A stretch of 64,000 bases of DNA from assembly GCA_030427145.1 (NCBI GenBank), contig JAUHWT010000003.1, forward strand, positions 62,001 through 126,000, in the 5' to 3' direction. The first letter of the stretch is position 1. Each line of letters begins with the position of its first letter. The position numbers were made by a program, and so were the translations under genes. Of this stretch, positions 1 through 8,945 are shown piece by piece. A model generated the notes under the pieces. That model had not been told where the DNA came from. It made no database searches and saw only the letters and a program-made list of their open reading frames with translations. The stretch is from Alphaproteobacteria bacterium. Its GTDB lineage: Bacteria; Pseudomonadota; Alphaproteobacteria; Rhodobacterales; Rhodobacteraceae.

Positions 1-1960
1 TGATTTGTCCGCGCGGTTGCGGCGTTTCGGCGACGCGGTCATCGACCGCCTCAGCCGCATTCTTCATCAGGTTGGTTAGAGCCTGACTGATCATGGTGCT
101 GTCGAGTTGTGCCAGCACCGCGTGATCCGGAAGTTCCGTGACGTAGCGGATGTCAGGCCGACCATTTTCCTGTAGCAGCACGGCTTCCTCGACCAGTTTG
201 GTCAAATCGAGCGCCTTACGATCCGGCGCCGGCATGCGTGCAAATTTTGAGAACTCGTCGACGATCCGCCTCAAATCGTCCGTCTGACGAATGATGACGT
301 CGGTCATGCGAACCATGGCCTGCTGGTCATCCCCAAGCTTGGGACCGAACTTTCGCCGGATACGTTCGGCAGACAACTGAATTGGTGTGAGCGGGTTTTT
401 GACCTCATGGGCAATGCGTCTCGCTACATCACCCCAGGCGGCGAGCCTTTGAGCGGCAACAAGGTCCGTCACGTCGTCAAAGGAGATTACGTAGCCCTCA
501 AGGTCGCCCTCGTTCGAATTCCTCTTGGCCATTCTGACAAGGAGATCTTTCTCACGACCATGGCGGCGAAGTTTTATCTCTCCCTTCACCACGTTGATGC
601 GACCGTTTTGCAACTGCTGTTGCAGATCCATAAATTCGGGCACTGCAAATTCAAGGGGACGGTCAATCGCCTCTTCAGGATTGAGGTCCAGCAGGTCCGA
701 GGCGGCAGTGTTCATAACCTCCACATAGCAGTCATCGCCGAGGCCAACGACACCGGCCGTAACGCTCGAAAGTACCGAGTCGAAAAGTCGTCTTCTGCGT
801 TCAGTGTCTTGGTGAGCCGAGACCAGCGCATCCCGCTGGCCTTTCACCTGTCGGGTCATTTTGTTGAACGCCTGTCCAAGCAGGGCAATCTCGTCGTCAC
901 CGGCGGCTTCCCTGACGCGCACATTGAAGTCTCCGCTACCAACACGTTCCGCGGCACTCGCCAGGCGGCCAACCGGCCGTGCAAGACGTTCCGCGAACCA
1001 CATGCCCATCCACATGGCGCCGAGGATGACGACCAGAGCAAAGCCCAGATAGATCAGAGCAAACTCAAACAGCAAACTGCCGCGTTCTTTTTCGAGCTGT
1101 TGATAGAGAAGGACCGTTTCCTGTGTTTCATCCAGCAGGCCGAGGATTTCACCGTCGACTTCCCGGCTGACAAAGAGGAAGTGATCGCTAAATCTTTCGA
1201 GCTCCACGAGCGCCCGGAACTCGTTGTTTTCCCAATCCTGGATGATGACGAGCTCACCGTTTCGGGCGCGCTCCAGTTCCTCGGGCAAAGGACGGGAATA
1301 ATAGAACAGGTAACTGCGCTCGCCGCGGGCCCTGATGGTTCCGTCGCCATCAATAATGTAAGCCTTTGAGAGCGCCCGCTGCATCTGGATCTGACCGTTG
1401 GTCAGGGTTTCGCGCAGCCCGCCACCGGATAGCAGTGGGTATCGTCGTTTCTGGTCGCTAATGTATTGGGCGAGGACGCGCGTATCGGCGGTCAGGGTAC
1501 TCGTATGCTCTTCCTCGTAGGCCTGAGCGGCAGCGAGTGAGTTTGAGACCACGTCGCGCACCCGGTCCGAGAACCAGCCCTCCAGACCAAAATTGAGCGT
1601 AATCGTTGCAAAAATAGCTACGAGAACCGTCGGAATGATGGCCAGTGCCGTGAACATGCGCACGAGCCGCACATGAAGCCGCGACCCTGCCGACTGTCGG
1701 CGCCTTGCCGCAATCATGGCCGCAAGATGCCTCCCGACAAACGTGGCGACCATCAGGGCATAGATGAAGTCAGCGACGAGAATGGCCCGGAGTGTTTTGC
1801 GACCACTCAGGCCCTCAAGTCCACCAAGGGATGCGAATGTAGCGATGCCGAGAATAACACCCAACACAACCATAAGCCAGAAGACGCCCATGCGGGCGTT
1901 TCGGTTATTCATGGATACTACCAGGCGTTCGCCCAGTATGCTCAGAGGATGCAGGCGCAT
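1..1960 (-). CDS. ntrY: Nitrogen regulation sensor histidine kinase NtrY (C-terminus cut by window edge)
   Basis: Membrane histidine kinase of the NtrYX pair, which in alphaproteobacteria links nitrogen, redox and envelope signals. I translated the minus strand by hand from an ATG at 1960; the frame stays open to base 1 (about 653 codons), so the last part of the ATPase domain is missing. The N-terminus has three hydrophobic segments (about residues 24-45, 57-80 and 98-120), then a periplasmic sensor part, another membrane segment near residue 300, a HAMP linker (ARPVGRL...), a PAS region and the phosphoacceptor box RIAHEVKNPLTP. The start of the N box (NLMKNAAEAV) is visible just before the edge. 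An alternative ATG lies at 1912 (MNNRNARMG). It follows ntrC by about 40 bases, the usual ntrBC-ntrYX order; ntrX should lie just outside the window. Identification is secure; the exact start is less so. Confidence 0.93.
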   Translation of the reverse strand, partial: MRLHPLSILGERLVVSMNNRNARMGVFWLMVVLGVILGIATFASLGGLEGLSGRKTLRAILVADFIYALMVATFVGRHLAAMIAARRRQSAGSRLHVRLVRMFTALAIIPTVLVAIFATITLNFGLEGWFSDRVRDVVSNSLAAAQAYEEEHTSTLTADTRVLAQYISDQKRRYPLLSGGGLRETLTNGQIQMQRALSKAYIIDGDGTIRARGERSYLFYYSRPLPEELERARNGELVIIQDWENNEFRALVELERFSDHFLFVSREVDGEILGLLDETQETVLLYQQLEKERGSLLFEFALIYLGFALVVILGAMWMGMWFAERLARPVGRLASAAERVGSGDFNVRVREAAGDDEIALLGQAFNKMTRQVKGQRDALVSAHQDTERRRRLFDSVLSSVTAGVVGLGDDCYVEVMNTAASDLLDLNPEEAIDRPLEFAVPEFMDLQQQLQNGRINVVKGEIKLRRHGREKDLLVRMAKRNSNEGDLEGYVISFDDVTDLVAAQRLAAWGDVARRIAHEVKNPLTPIQLSAERIRRKFGPKLGDDQQAMVRMTDVIIRQTDDLRRIVDEFSKFARMPAPDRKALDLTKLVEEAVLLQENGRPDIRYVTELPDHAVLAQLDSTMISQALTNLMKNAAEAVDDRVAETPQPRGQI

Positions 1961-1999
1961 GCTTCAGCGGCGCTTCAATTGTGCTCGACTGTGGCTCTC

Positions 2000-3454
2000 T
2001 TACATCATTTTTTTGCCACGTGTCACCCGAATGTCGAGGTCACGGATCTTTTTTCTGAGCGTATTACGGTTAATTCCCAACAATTCAGCCGTTTTTATCT
2101 GGTTCCCACGCGTTGCCGACAGGGATAGCGCGATAAGCGGCAACTCCATTTCCTTTAGAATTCGATCATAGAGTCCAACCGGAGGAAGGCCATTCCCGTG
2201 GAGGTCGAAGTACCGCTTCAAATGAGCCTCAATCGCATGGGCAAGGCGTTGGGGCTGGGCGTCCTGGTCATTGGAGGCGGATGAGGGTCTCTGGGCGATC
2301 TCACGCGCTACTGCAGCACCGGAAATCACGTCCTCCGTGCAAAGGACGCAGAGCCTCCGAACGAGGTTTTCCAGTTCCCGAACGTTGCCGGTCCACTCCT
2401 GTTTCCCAAGAATCTCAAGCGCTTCCTTTGAGATCACCCTCCGCGGCAGGCCCTCCGCTTCCGCCCTGCGAAGGAACGCCCGGGTCAGGTCAGGAACATC
2501 CTCAAGCCGGTCGCGGAGCGGCGGAATGCTGATTGGAACGACGTTCAGGCGGTAGAAAAGGTCCTCGCGGAACCGGCCCTCGCGAATGAGTTCCGAAAGA
2601 TCCTGGTGTGTGGCCGCCACGATCCTCACATCGGCGGACTGAACTTCCCTGCCGCCGACGCGGGTGAACTCACCCTCCTGAAGCACGCGGAGGAGTCGGG
2701 TCTGGGCATCGATGGGCATATCGCCAACCTCATCGAGGAACAGCGTCCCTCCCCTCGCCTGCTCAAATTTACCCGGCGCGGCGCGGTCCGCACCGGTAAA
2801 TGCGCCTTTTTCATGACCGAAAAGCTCCGATTCGATCAGTTCACGCGGAATCGCCGCCATGTTGACGGCAACAAAGGGCCCGTCCTTGCGAAGACCAAAA
2901 TTGTGCAGGGCGCGGGCAACAAGCTCCTTACCGGTTCCGCTCTCCCCGGTGATCATCACGCCAAGATCCGTATTCATAAGACGCGCAAGGATCCGGTAGA
3001 CCTCCTGCATCGCCGGGCTGCGACCAATGAGGGGAAGGTTTTCGTCCTTCGGTGCGATGCTCTCGTCATCCGGAGACACAACACGCCTGCTTGTCTGCTT
3101 CAGCGCCTTCGAGACCTGTCCCAGCACCTCGCGCAAATCAAACGGTTTGGGCAGGTATTCGTAGACACCAACCTCTGCGGCGCGAATGGCGGTCATTACC
3201 GTGTTCTGTGCGCTCATGACGATCACCGGAAGCTCCGGTCTACGACGCTTGATGGCCGGCAGGAGGTCCAGCGCATCGCCGTCGGGCATCATGACGTCAG
3301 TGACGACCACATCCCCCTCGCCCTCGTCTATCCAGCGCCAGAGCGTGGAGGTGGTTCCGGTGGCCCGGACCTTGCATCCGGCGCGGGTCAAAGCCTGCGC
3401 CAGAACCGTTCGGATGGTGCGGTCGTCGTCCGCGACCAGAATTGTTCCCTCCAT
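2000..3454 (-). CDS. ntrC: Nitrogen regulator NtrC, sigma-54 activator
   Basis: Response regulator of 484 residues that activates nitrogen-assimilation promoters with sigma-54 RNA polymerase when phosphorylated by NtrB. Receiver domain at about 1-120 with phosphoacceptor Asp53 (VVVTDVMMP) and the LPKPF lysine. AAA+ domain at about 140-370 with Walker A GESGTGKE (170-177), an intact GAFTGA sigma-54 contact loop (217-222) and Walker B GGTLFLDE. Fis-type helix-turn-helix at the C-terminus ([17 protein letters not shown]). It sits 3 bases behind ntrB, so the two are co-transcribed. The intact GAFTGA is worth noting because the second AAA+ regulator in this window (DctD, at 15480) lacks it. Confidence 0.97.
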   Translation of the reverse strand: MEGTILVADDDRTIRTVLAQALTRAGCKVRATGTTSTLWRWIDEGEGDVVVTDVMMPDGDALDLLPAIKRRRPELPVIVMSAQNTVMTAIRAAEVGVYEYLPKPFDLREVLGQVSKALKQTSRRVVSPDDESIAPKDENLPLIGRSPAMQEVYRILARLMNTDLGVMITGESGTGKELVARALHNFGLRKDGPFVAVNMAAIPRELIESELFGHEKGAFTGADRAAPGKFEQARGGTLFLDEVGDMPIDAQTRLLRVLQEGEFTRVGGREVQSADVRIVAATHQDLSELIREGRFREDLFYRLNVVPISIPPLRDRLEDVPDLTRAFLRRAEAEGLPRRVISKEALEILGKQEWTGNVRELENLVRRLCVLCTEDVISGAAVAREIAQRPSSASNDQDAQPQRLAHAIEAHLKRYFDLHGNGLPPVGLYDRILKEMELPLIALSLSATRGNQIKTAELLGINRNTLRKKIRDLDIRVTRGKKMM

Positions 3455-3457
3455 GAC

Positions 3458-4543
3458 CTATCCCTCTTCAGATACCTGTTCGTCTCGGCTGATCGGAAGC
3501 CGGACAAGAAAACGTGTGCGACCCGGTCGGCTTTCGCATTCGACGACGCCGCCATGATCGGAGATGATTTTCGAAACCAGAGACAGCCCGAGACCTGTTC
3601 CGTTCACTTTGGAACTGACGAACGGGTCGAAGATGTCCGCCACCATCGAGTCGGGGATGCCCGGCCCGTTGTCCCCAATCACAACCAGGAGCGGCAGGCT
3701 TTCGCTGCGTCCACCCGGCCTGGACAGCTTTACTCCCGGCCGGAATGCGGTTGTGACCGTGATCAAACCACCAGTTGGCGGCAGGGCCTCGGCCGCATTT
3801 TTCATGAGGTTTTGGAAAACCTGCAACATCTGGTCCGGATCACCGAGTGCCGGAGGCAGGGACGGATCGAAATCCTCGCGGAAGCGGACGTGGTTGGCGA
3901 AACCGGCCTGCGCGGAACGCCGGGTCCTGTCGAGGACGTCGTGAATGTTGAAAGCGATCCGTTGCGTGGGCCGCAGGTCACCGAATTTCTCCACCCGATC
4001 CACCAGGCTGCCGATCCGTTCAGCCTCACCCCGGATCAGGCCTGTCAGTTCACGGTCCGCATCCGTCAGACCCATTTCCAGCAATTGTGCGGCCCCGGAA
4101 ATACCGGCGAGCGGATTGCGGATCTCGTGTGCCAGCATGGCGGCCATGCCGGAGACCGACCGCGCCGCCGACCGGTGTGTCAGGCTTCGGTCCATCTTTG
4201 CCGCCCGTCCCTGTGGGTGAAGCAGAATGAGAATTTTATCGCAGGCTTCCCGCATCGGGACGGCGTGAACGTTCTGCAGGGTTGGCACATTGCCCAACCA
4301 ACCCACCATGACGTTGTACTGGGTCACGGGAATGTCGTTCTTTCGCGCCTGACGCACCACCTCCATAACAACGCTGTTCGCGCCGAGGTAGTAATCCACC
4401 GGCTTGCCGTGCATCTGTTTCTCAGAAGTGGAGCCGAATTCCTCGGCTGACGGATTGGCTCCGGCGATGGAGTCATCGGGCGCGACAATGAATGCAGGAT
4501 AAGGAATGGCGCTCCAAAGCGCATCGAACGAAACACCGCTCAT
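3458..4543 (-). CDS. ntrB: Nitrogen sensor histidine kinase/phosphatase NtrB
   Basis: Soluble histidine kinase of 361 residues that phosphorylates or dephosphorylates NtrC under PII control. An N-terminal PAS domain (about 5-110) is followed by the H box MLAHEIRNPLAG with His139, an N box (NLMKNAAEAL) and G boxes (GDNGPGI, GTGLGLSL). No transmembrane segment is seen, as expected for NtrB. I place the start at 4543 (MSGVSFDAL), where the ATG overlaps the dusB stop as ATGA. A longer frame begins 10 codons upstream but would run well into dusB. The dusB-ntrB-ntrC order is the classic nifR3-ntrBC operon of alphaproteobacteria. Confidence 0.95.
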   Translation of the reverse strand: MSGVSFDALWSAIPYPAFIVAPDDSIAGANPSAEEFGSTSEKQMHGKPVDYYLGANSVVMEVVRQARKNDIPVTQYNVMVGWLGNVPTLQNVHAVPMREACDKILILLHPQGRAAKMDRSLTHRSAARSVSGMAAMLAHEIRNPLAGISGAAQLLEMGLTDADRELTGLIRGEAERIGSLVDRVEKFGDLRPTQRIAFNIHDVLDRTRRSAQAGFANHVRFREDFDPSLPPALGDPDQMLQVFQNLMKNAAEALPPTGGLITVTTAFRPGVKLSRPGGRSESLPLLVVIGDNGPGIPDSMVADIFDPFVSSKVNGTGLGLSLVSKIISDHGGVVECESRPGRTRFLVRLPISRDEQVSEEG

Positions 4544-5535
4544 GATGCGATATCCATACGCGCAGTAGAACAATGGGGCAGTTCGGCTCCGATAGCCGTA
4601 CTCACGTCATTTGGATCACCCATGCGCAGGACACGCGCACGCAGGTCGGTGGCGCCATCCACTCGCTCAAGATACCAGCCCAGGTGTTTCCGCGCCACGC
4701 GCACACCCAGATCGCGCCCATAGAAGGACAGAATGTGATCGTAGTGGGTCAGGATAATTTCAGTCCGCTCCTTCAGGCCCGGATCCTCCGGCGGGGTTCT
4801 ACCGTTAAGTTCATCAGAGAGGCGATTTATGATCCACGGCTGCCCCTGTGCGCCGCGCCCAACCATGACCGAACGGGCACCGGAGTTGCTCATGGCCTGC
4901 CTTGCGGTTGAAGCATCAACAATATCGCCGTTCGCGATGACCGGTACATTCACGGCTTCCACGACTGGCGCAATTTTGGCCCAGTCGGCCGAACCTTTAT
5001 AAAACTGACACCGGGTACGGCCGTGGACGGTTATCATTCGGACACCCGCATTTTCGGCACGTTTTGCAATCTCCGGCGCATTAAGCTGGTTTTCGTCCCA
5101 ACCCAGACGCATTTTCAGCGTAACGGGCACGTCAACCGCAGCCACAACCGCATCCACGAGGCGCATTGCGTGATCGGGCTCCCGCATCAGGGCAGCCCCG
5201 GACCAGCCGTTTGTGACTTTTTTTGCTGGACAGCCGAAATTTATGTCGATGATCCCAGCTCCGCCAGCCTCACAGATTCTGGCGGCCTCAGCCATGTGAC
5301 CCGCTTCCCGTCCGGCCAGCTGCACGGCGGACCGCCGCACTTCCGCGCCTGGGAGGGCCCGGCTGCGCACGGAAGACTTTGCATGAACCATTTCAGCGGA
5401 CGCCACCATTTCAGACACTACGAATCCGGCACCACACCCAAGGACAACCGAACGAAAGGGAACGTCCGTTATTCCAGCCATAGGTGCAAGAAAAACAGGC
5501 GGATTGAGAAAATGGCCGTCCATTTGGGATATCAT
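4540..5535 (-). CDS. dusB: tRNA-dihydrouridine synthase DusB (NifR3)
   Basis: FMN enzyme that reduces uridine to dihydrouridine in the tRNA D-loop. It has the TIM-barrel features of the family: APMAGITDVPFR near the N-terminus, the catalytic cysteine motif INFGCPAKKV, TLKMRLGWD, TVHGRTRCQFYKG and IANGDI. Start chosen at ATG 5535 (MISQMDGHF) behind a GGAA ribosome site, giving 331 residues; a GTG nine codons upstream (5562) is an alternative. First gene of the dusB-ntrB-ntrC-ntrY operon, translationally coupled to ntrB by a 4-base overlap. The divergent neighbour is ispDF. Confidence 0.95.
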   Translation of the reverse strand: MISQMDGHFLNPPVFLAPMAGITDVPFRSVVLGCGAGFVVSEMVASAEMVHAKSSVRSRALPGAEVRRSAVQLAGREAGHMAEAARICEAGGAGIIDINFGCPAKKVTNGWSGAALMREPDHAMRLVDAVVAAVDVPVTLKMRLGWDENQLNAPEIAKRAENAGVRMITVHGRTRCQFYKGSADWAKIAPVVEAVNVPVIANGDIVDASTARQAMSNSGARSVMVGRGAQGQPWIINRLSDELNGRTPPEDPGLKERTEIILTHYDHILSFYGRDLGVRVARKHLGWYLERVDGATDLRARVLRMGDPNDVSTAIGAELPHCSTARMDIAS

Positions 5536-5617
5536 TTGATTATTTCCAAGGCATATTTTCACAGACGCTTAGGCGATGATCACAATTTATGCAATCCGTA
5601 AGCGCAATCGGTCATAG

Positions 5618-5646
5618 TTGTGCCTGACGTTTCCGCTTTGTATACG
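5618..5646 (+). promoter_or_regulatory. Predicted sigma-70 promoter of the ispDF operon
   Basis: TTGTGC at 5618-5623 and TATACG at 5641-5646 are separated by exactly 17 bases and lie 25 bases before the ispDF start. A GAGGGG ribosome site follows. Read from sequence only; no transcription start data. Confidence 0.5.
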
Positions 5647-5670
5647 CTTCCAAACACTGAGGGGTGCGCA

Positions 5671-6825
5671 ATGAAAACAGTCGGCCTGATCGTTGCCGCC
5701 GGTCGCGGAAGCCGCATGGGAGGCGATACTCCCAAACAGTATCTTGACCTGAATGGCCAGCCAATACTGCGTCACACAATAACGGCATTTCTTTCCAGCC
5801 CCGTAATTGACACCGTCAAAGTCGTCATTCACACCGACGACGCCGAGAGGTATGCGCACGCGACCCAGGGACTGAACGACAACAGGCTGCTTCCCCCGGT
5901 ACATGGCGGACAGCATCGTGCGGCGTCCGTACTTGAGGGCCTAAAAGCTTTGGAGGCCCGGAACCCTCAATATGTCCTGATCCACGATGCAGCCCGACCC
6001 TTCGTTACGCTGGACATAATCCGCGATGTCCGCGAGTCCCTGAAAACCGGGAAAGGTGCCTTCCCGGCACTCCGCGTCATCGACGCTCTATGGAAGTCGG
6101 ATGGCGATCACGCGACCACTCCTCAGGACCGTACGGGCCTATGGAGGGCGCAAACGCCACAGGGGTTTCGCTTCCGCGAAATCCTGTCGGCGCACGAAAA
6201 TTCTTCATGTGACCTTGCTGACGATGTCGCAGTTGCGAGAGCTGCGGGGATGGATGTCCGGATTGTTTCGGGCAGCGAATCCAACTACAAAATTACGACT
6301 GCGTCGGACTACAGCCGCGCACAGCACGAGATCGGGAGTAATACGATGGATGTCCGGTGCGGCAATGGCTACGACGTACACGCCTTCACCGAGGGTGACA
6401 GCGTTGTACTCTGCGGCATAAGCATCCCGCATGACCAAGCGCTGAAGGGACATTCCGACGCGGATGTGGCCATGCATGCCGTCACCGACGCGCTATTTGG
6501 CGCCATTGCCGAGGGCGACATTGGTCAATGGTTTCCACCGTCAGACCCAAAGTGGAAAGGTGCGGCGTCGGAAGTGTTTCTGGTAAAATCCGCTGAACGC
6601 GTGAAAGCACGTGGGTTTGCGATTTCGTCGATCGACTGCACGATCATATGCGAACGCCCCAAAATCGGACCACATTCAGACCCTATGCGCGCCGAACTCG
6701 CCCGGATACTCGGGATTGATGTCGGTCGCGTCAGCGTGAAAGCAACAACTTCCGAAAAACTTGGGTTTACCGGACGCGGGGAAGGCATCGCTGCAATGGC
6801 TACAGCGACGGTGGTATCCCAATGA
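5671..6825 (+). CDS. ispDF: Bifunctional IspD/IspF: MEP cytidylyltransferase and MECDP synthase
   Basis: Fused enzyme (384 residues) for two non-consecutive steps of the non-mevalonate isoprenoid pathway: CTP-dependent activation of methylerythritol phosphate and cyclisation to the cyclodiphosphate. The N-terminal IspD half carries LIVAAGRGSRMGGDTPKQYL and IHDAARPFV. The C-terminal IspF half starts at about residue 228 with RCGNGYDVHAF and contains HSDADVAMHAVTDALFGA and the final KATTSEKLGFTGRGEGIAAMA motif. Start at ATG 5671 behind GAGGGG, since it begins exactly at the conserved IspD N-terminus; the upstream extension is not conserved-looking. The fusion is common in alphaproteobacteria. 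The stop overlaps the pgpA start as ATGA. Confidence 0.97.
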   Translation: MKTVGLIVAAGRGSRMGGDTPKQYLDLNGQPILRHTITAFLSSPVIDTVKVVIHTDDAERYAHATQGLNDNRLLPPVHGGQHRAASVLEGLKALEARNPQYVLIHDAARPFVTLDIIRDVRESLKTGKGAFPALRVIDALWKSDGDHATTPQDRTGLWRAQTPQGFRFREILSAHENSSCDLADDVAVARAAGMDVRIVSGSESNYKITTASDYSRAQHEIGSNTMDVRCGNGYDVHAFTEGDSVVLCGISIPHDQALKGHSDADVAMHAVTDALFGAIAEGDIGQWFPPSDPKWKGAASEVFLVKSAERVKARGFAISSIDCTIICERPKIGPHSDPMRAELARILGIDVGRVSVKATTSEKLGFTGRGEGIAAMATATVVSQ

Positions 6826-7316
6826 CCCGGTTCATCGCGACATTCGGCTTCGTGGGGCTCATTCCAGTGGCTCCGGGTACATTCGGCTCGCTGGCTGCCA
6901 TTCCGGTTGCGTGGCTGCTTCATTGGCTGGGCGGGTTCCCACTGCTCCTCTCCGCGACGTTCCTCGTGTTTTTCGCAGGACTACATGCCACGCGCATCGA
7001 GACAATGGGAACGGCGGATCATGACCCTTCCTCCATCGTTATCGATGAGGTCGTCGGACAATGGATCGCGCTCTTTCCCCTCTCAGCGGGGCTTTGGTTT
7101 GGAGGCGCCGCGTCACACGTGTTTCCATGGCCGGGCTGGGTCGGTGCGTTTATCCTGTTTCGAATCTTCGATATCTGGAAGCCTTGGCTCGTGGGTCGCG
7201 CCGACCGTATGCATGGACCGGTGGGAGTAATGCTTGACGATGTGGCGGCCGGCGTATTTGCGGCGGTTGTGGTCACAATTGCGGCCGCGATTTCGCACGG
7301 GTTTCTGATGAAATGA
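6822..7316 (+). CDS. pgpA: Phosphatidylglycerophosphatase A
   Basis: Inner-membrane phosphatase (164 residues) that converts phosphatidylglycerol phosphate to phosphatidylglycerol. PgpA signatures are VAPGTFGSLAA near residue 18, the metal-binding IVIDEVVGQWIA near residue 70, and FRIFDIWKPWLVGRADR. Several hydrophobic segments are present, including one at the C-terminus (GVFAAVVVTIAAAI). It overlaps ispDF by four bases at its start and pncC by four bases at its end, so the three are one translationally coupled unit. Confidence 0.95.
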   Translation: MTRFIATFGFVGLIPVAPGTFGSLAAIPVAWLLHWLGGFPLLLSATFLVFFAGLHATRIETMGTADHDPSSIVIDEVVGQWIALFPLSAGLWFGGAASHVFPWPGWVGAFILFRIFDIWKPWLVGRADRMHGPVGVMLDDVAAGVFAAVVVTIAAAISHGFLMK

Positions 7317-7792
7317 TGGAAGAGCTTGCCACGAAACTGTTGGACGTCTGCAGAAGCCGCGGCATCATGACGGTTACTGCCGAAAGCTGCACCGGCGGAA
7401 TGGTCAGTGCGGCGCTGACGGCAATACCCGGCTCCTCCAATGTCGTGGATCGGGGCTTCGTCACCTATTCCTACGCGGCCAAAACCGCACACCTGAATGT
7501 CAGCCCTGAAACTCTCGCTGAACACGGCGCGGTTTCGGAGCCCGTTGCACGTCAGATGGCCATCGGCGCAATCGAAAATTCAGACGCGCAACTTTCCATC
7601 GCAATCACAGGTGTCGCAGGCCCTGGCGCATCGGAAGCAAAGCCGGAGGGCCTCGTCTGGTTCGGTCTGAGCTTTGAAGGCCGGACCCTGACCGAAAAGC
7701 GTGAGTTTGGCGCTATCGGACGGGAGAACGTACGGATGCGCAGTGTCGAAACCGCACTGGCCCTAGCACTTCAGCTGGTCGACGCACCGTAG
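7313..7792 (+). CDS. pncC: CinA-type nicotinamide-nucleotide amidohydrolase (PncC)
   Basis: Stand-alone C-terminal CinA domain of 159 residues, which hydrolyses NMN to nicotinate mononucleotide in NAD salvage. Characteristic motifs are TAESCTGGMVSAALTAIPGSS (first part), RGFVTYSYAAKTAHL and ITGVAGPGASEAKPEGLVWFG. The N-terminal MoCF-like half of full CinA is absent, as in many proteobacteria. It is coupled to pgpA (ATGA overlap). Its 3' end overlaps the convergent COQ10/RatA-like gene by 22 bases. Confidence 0.93.
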   Translation: MMEELATKLLDVCRSRGIMTVTAESCTGGMVSAALTAIPGSSNVVDRGFVTYSYAAKTAHLNVSPETLAEHGAVSEPVARQMAIGAIENSDAQLSIAITGVAGPGASEAKPEGLVWFGLSFEGRTLTEKREFGAIGRENVRMRSVETALALALQLVDAP

Positions 7793-8235
7793 AGTTTTTC
7801 GGCGCGCTGCTCGAAGGCCCTGACGATCCGTTGCATGGCCTCGCCGAAAACAACACCGATGATCTTCTGCAGGATTGCGGATTTGAATTCGAAATCGACG
7901 AAAAAGTCGACTTCGCACCCACCACCCTCAGCTGGCAAAAATTTCCAGTGGTTGTTCAGGTAGCGGAACGGACCGTCCAGATACTCGACATCAATGGTCG
8001 AATTTTCAGGCCTTAGGGTGACGCGGCTGCCGAACTTTTCCCGAAATACCTTGAATGAGATGACCATGTCGGCATCAATGACTGACCCTTCGCCTCCGCT
8101 CAGCGGTCTGGTTGAGCGTATACGACAGGCGGAACACCAGGGCAGGAATTCCGGGTACTTCCGGATATCGGCAATCAGGTCATACATCTGTTGCGGGCTG
8201 TACGGCATGACGCGTTTTTCGGCGTGAGTGGGCAT
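7771..8235 (-). CDS. COQ10/RatA-like START-domain protein, ubiquinone-binding type
   Basis: Single-domain protein of 154 residues of the polyketide cyclase/START family that includes mitochondrial COQ10 and bacterial RatA. Visible family features are HAEKRVMPYSPQQMYDLIADIRKYPEFLPWC at the N-terminus, YLDGPFRYLNNHW, FFVDFEFKSAILQ and the C-terminal helix region FGEAMQRIVRAFEQRAEKLYG. It probably binds quinone or another lipid and helps respiratory chain function; a ribosome-acting RatA role is annotated for E. coli but is less likely here. Start at ATG 8235 behind AAGGTG; a longer frame reaches 8283. Its 3' end overlaps pncC tail to tail. Confidence 0.85.
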   Translation of the reverse strand: MPTHAEKRVMPYSPQQMYDLIADIRKYPEFLPWCSACRIRSTRPLSGGEGSVIDADMVISFKVFREKFGSRVTLRPENSTIDVEYLDGPFRYLNNHWKFLPAEGGGCEVDFFVDFEFKSAILQKIIGVVFGEAMQRIVRAFEQRAEKLYGASTS

Positions 8236-8334
8236 GGACACCTTGCAGGTCAGGAAGCGATTGTCGCCGACCGTCAATGACAATAGGGTGAGCGAAATTC
8301 AACCTTCAACGCCAAATTAGCGCCAGGAATATGG

Positions 8335-8874
8335 ATGTCCGACCCGAAATACGTCATTGACGAGCTGATTTCCGCCAAAGCAATCGCAGCCCGGGTTGAG
8401 GAACTCGCGCGTGAGATTACTGAATTTTATGAGGGAACCGACAAGCTGGTCATAGTCAGCCTGTTGAGGGGATCGTTCATTTTTACCGCTGACCTCGTGC
8501 GGGAAATCAAACTGCCCATCGAGGTCGATTTCCTCGAAGCCTCATCCTACGGCAATTCCACCGAGAGCAGCCGGGAAGTCCGCATTCTGAAGGATTTGCG
8601 CGGAGAGATCGAAGGACGGGATGTTCTGGTCGTTGAGGATATTGTTGATACGGGTTTCACGCTGAACCACGTTCTGGCAATTCTTGGCACGAGGAACCCT
8701 GCCCGGCTCGAGGTTTGCGCGCTGCTCGACAAGCCATCACGGCGCGAGGTCGACATCAAGGCCACCTGGACTGGCTTTGAAATTCCCGACAGATTTGTTG
8801 TCGGATATGGCATCGACTACGGGCAAAGGAACCGGAACCTCGACCATATTGGCGCAGTCCGTTTCGTGGAATAA
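8335..8874 (+). CDS. hpt: Hypoxanthine phosphoribosyltransferase
   Basis: Purine salvage enzyme (179 residues) that makes IMP or GMP from hypoxanthine or guanine and PRPP. The PRPP-binding loop [11 protein letters not shown] is at about residues 99-109, LLRGSFIF forms the earlier pyrophosphate loop, and the C-terminal [16 protein letters not shown] is the typical substrate-binding end of the family. Monocistronic, with a hairpin following. Confidence 0.95.
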   Translation: MSDPKYVIDELISAKAIAARVEELAREITEFYEGTDKLVIVSLLRGSFIFTADLVREIKLPIEVDFLEASSYGNSTESSREVRILKDLRGEIEGRDVLVVEDIVDTGFTLNHVLAILGTRNPARLEVCALLDKPSRREVDIKATWTGFEIPDRFVVGYGIDYGQRNRNLDHIGAVRFVE

Positions 8875-8891
8875 ACGCCATTCAAAAGAAA

Positions 8892-8916
8892 AAGCCCGGA
8901 CGTTGCGCCCGGGCTT
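8892..8916. terminator. Hairpin between hpt and bioY, best as terminator for bioY
   Basis: An 8-bp stem (AAGCCCGG / CCGGGCTT) with a 9-base loop sits between two convergent genes. On the minus strand it is followed by a T-rich run (complement of ttcaaaagaaaa), so it suits bioY best. The plus-strand side has no clear T tail. Confidence 0.7.
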
Positions 8917-8945
8917 GATCAGAAAATCCAGTTATCGACCAGCGG

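Noticed and set aside
407-1369. Open frame of 320 codons on the plus strand at the left edge
   Set aside because: Hand translation of the minus strand gives a continuous NtrY kinase across the same bases; the plus frame is a shadow.
2606-4450. Long open frame (over 600 codons) on the plus strand
   Set aside because: It is the mirror of ntrC and ntrB, whose domains and catalytic residues are complete on the minus strand; the plus-strand translation is Arg/His-rich with no recognisable domain.
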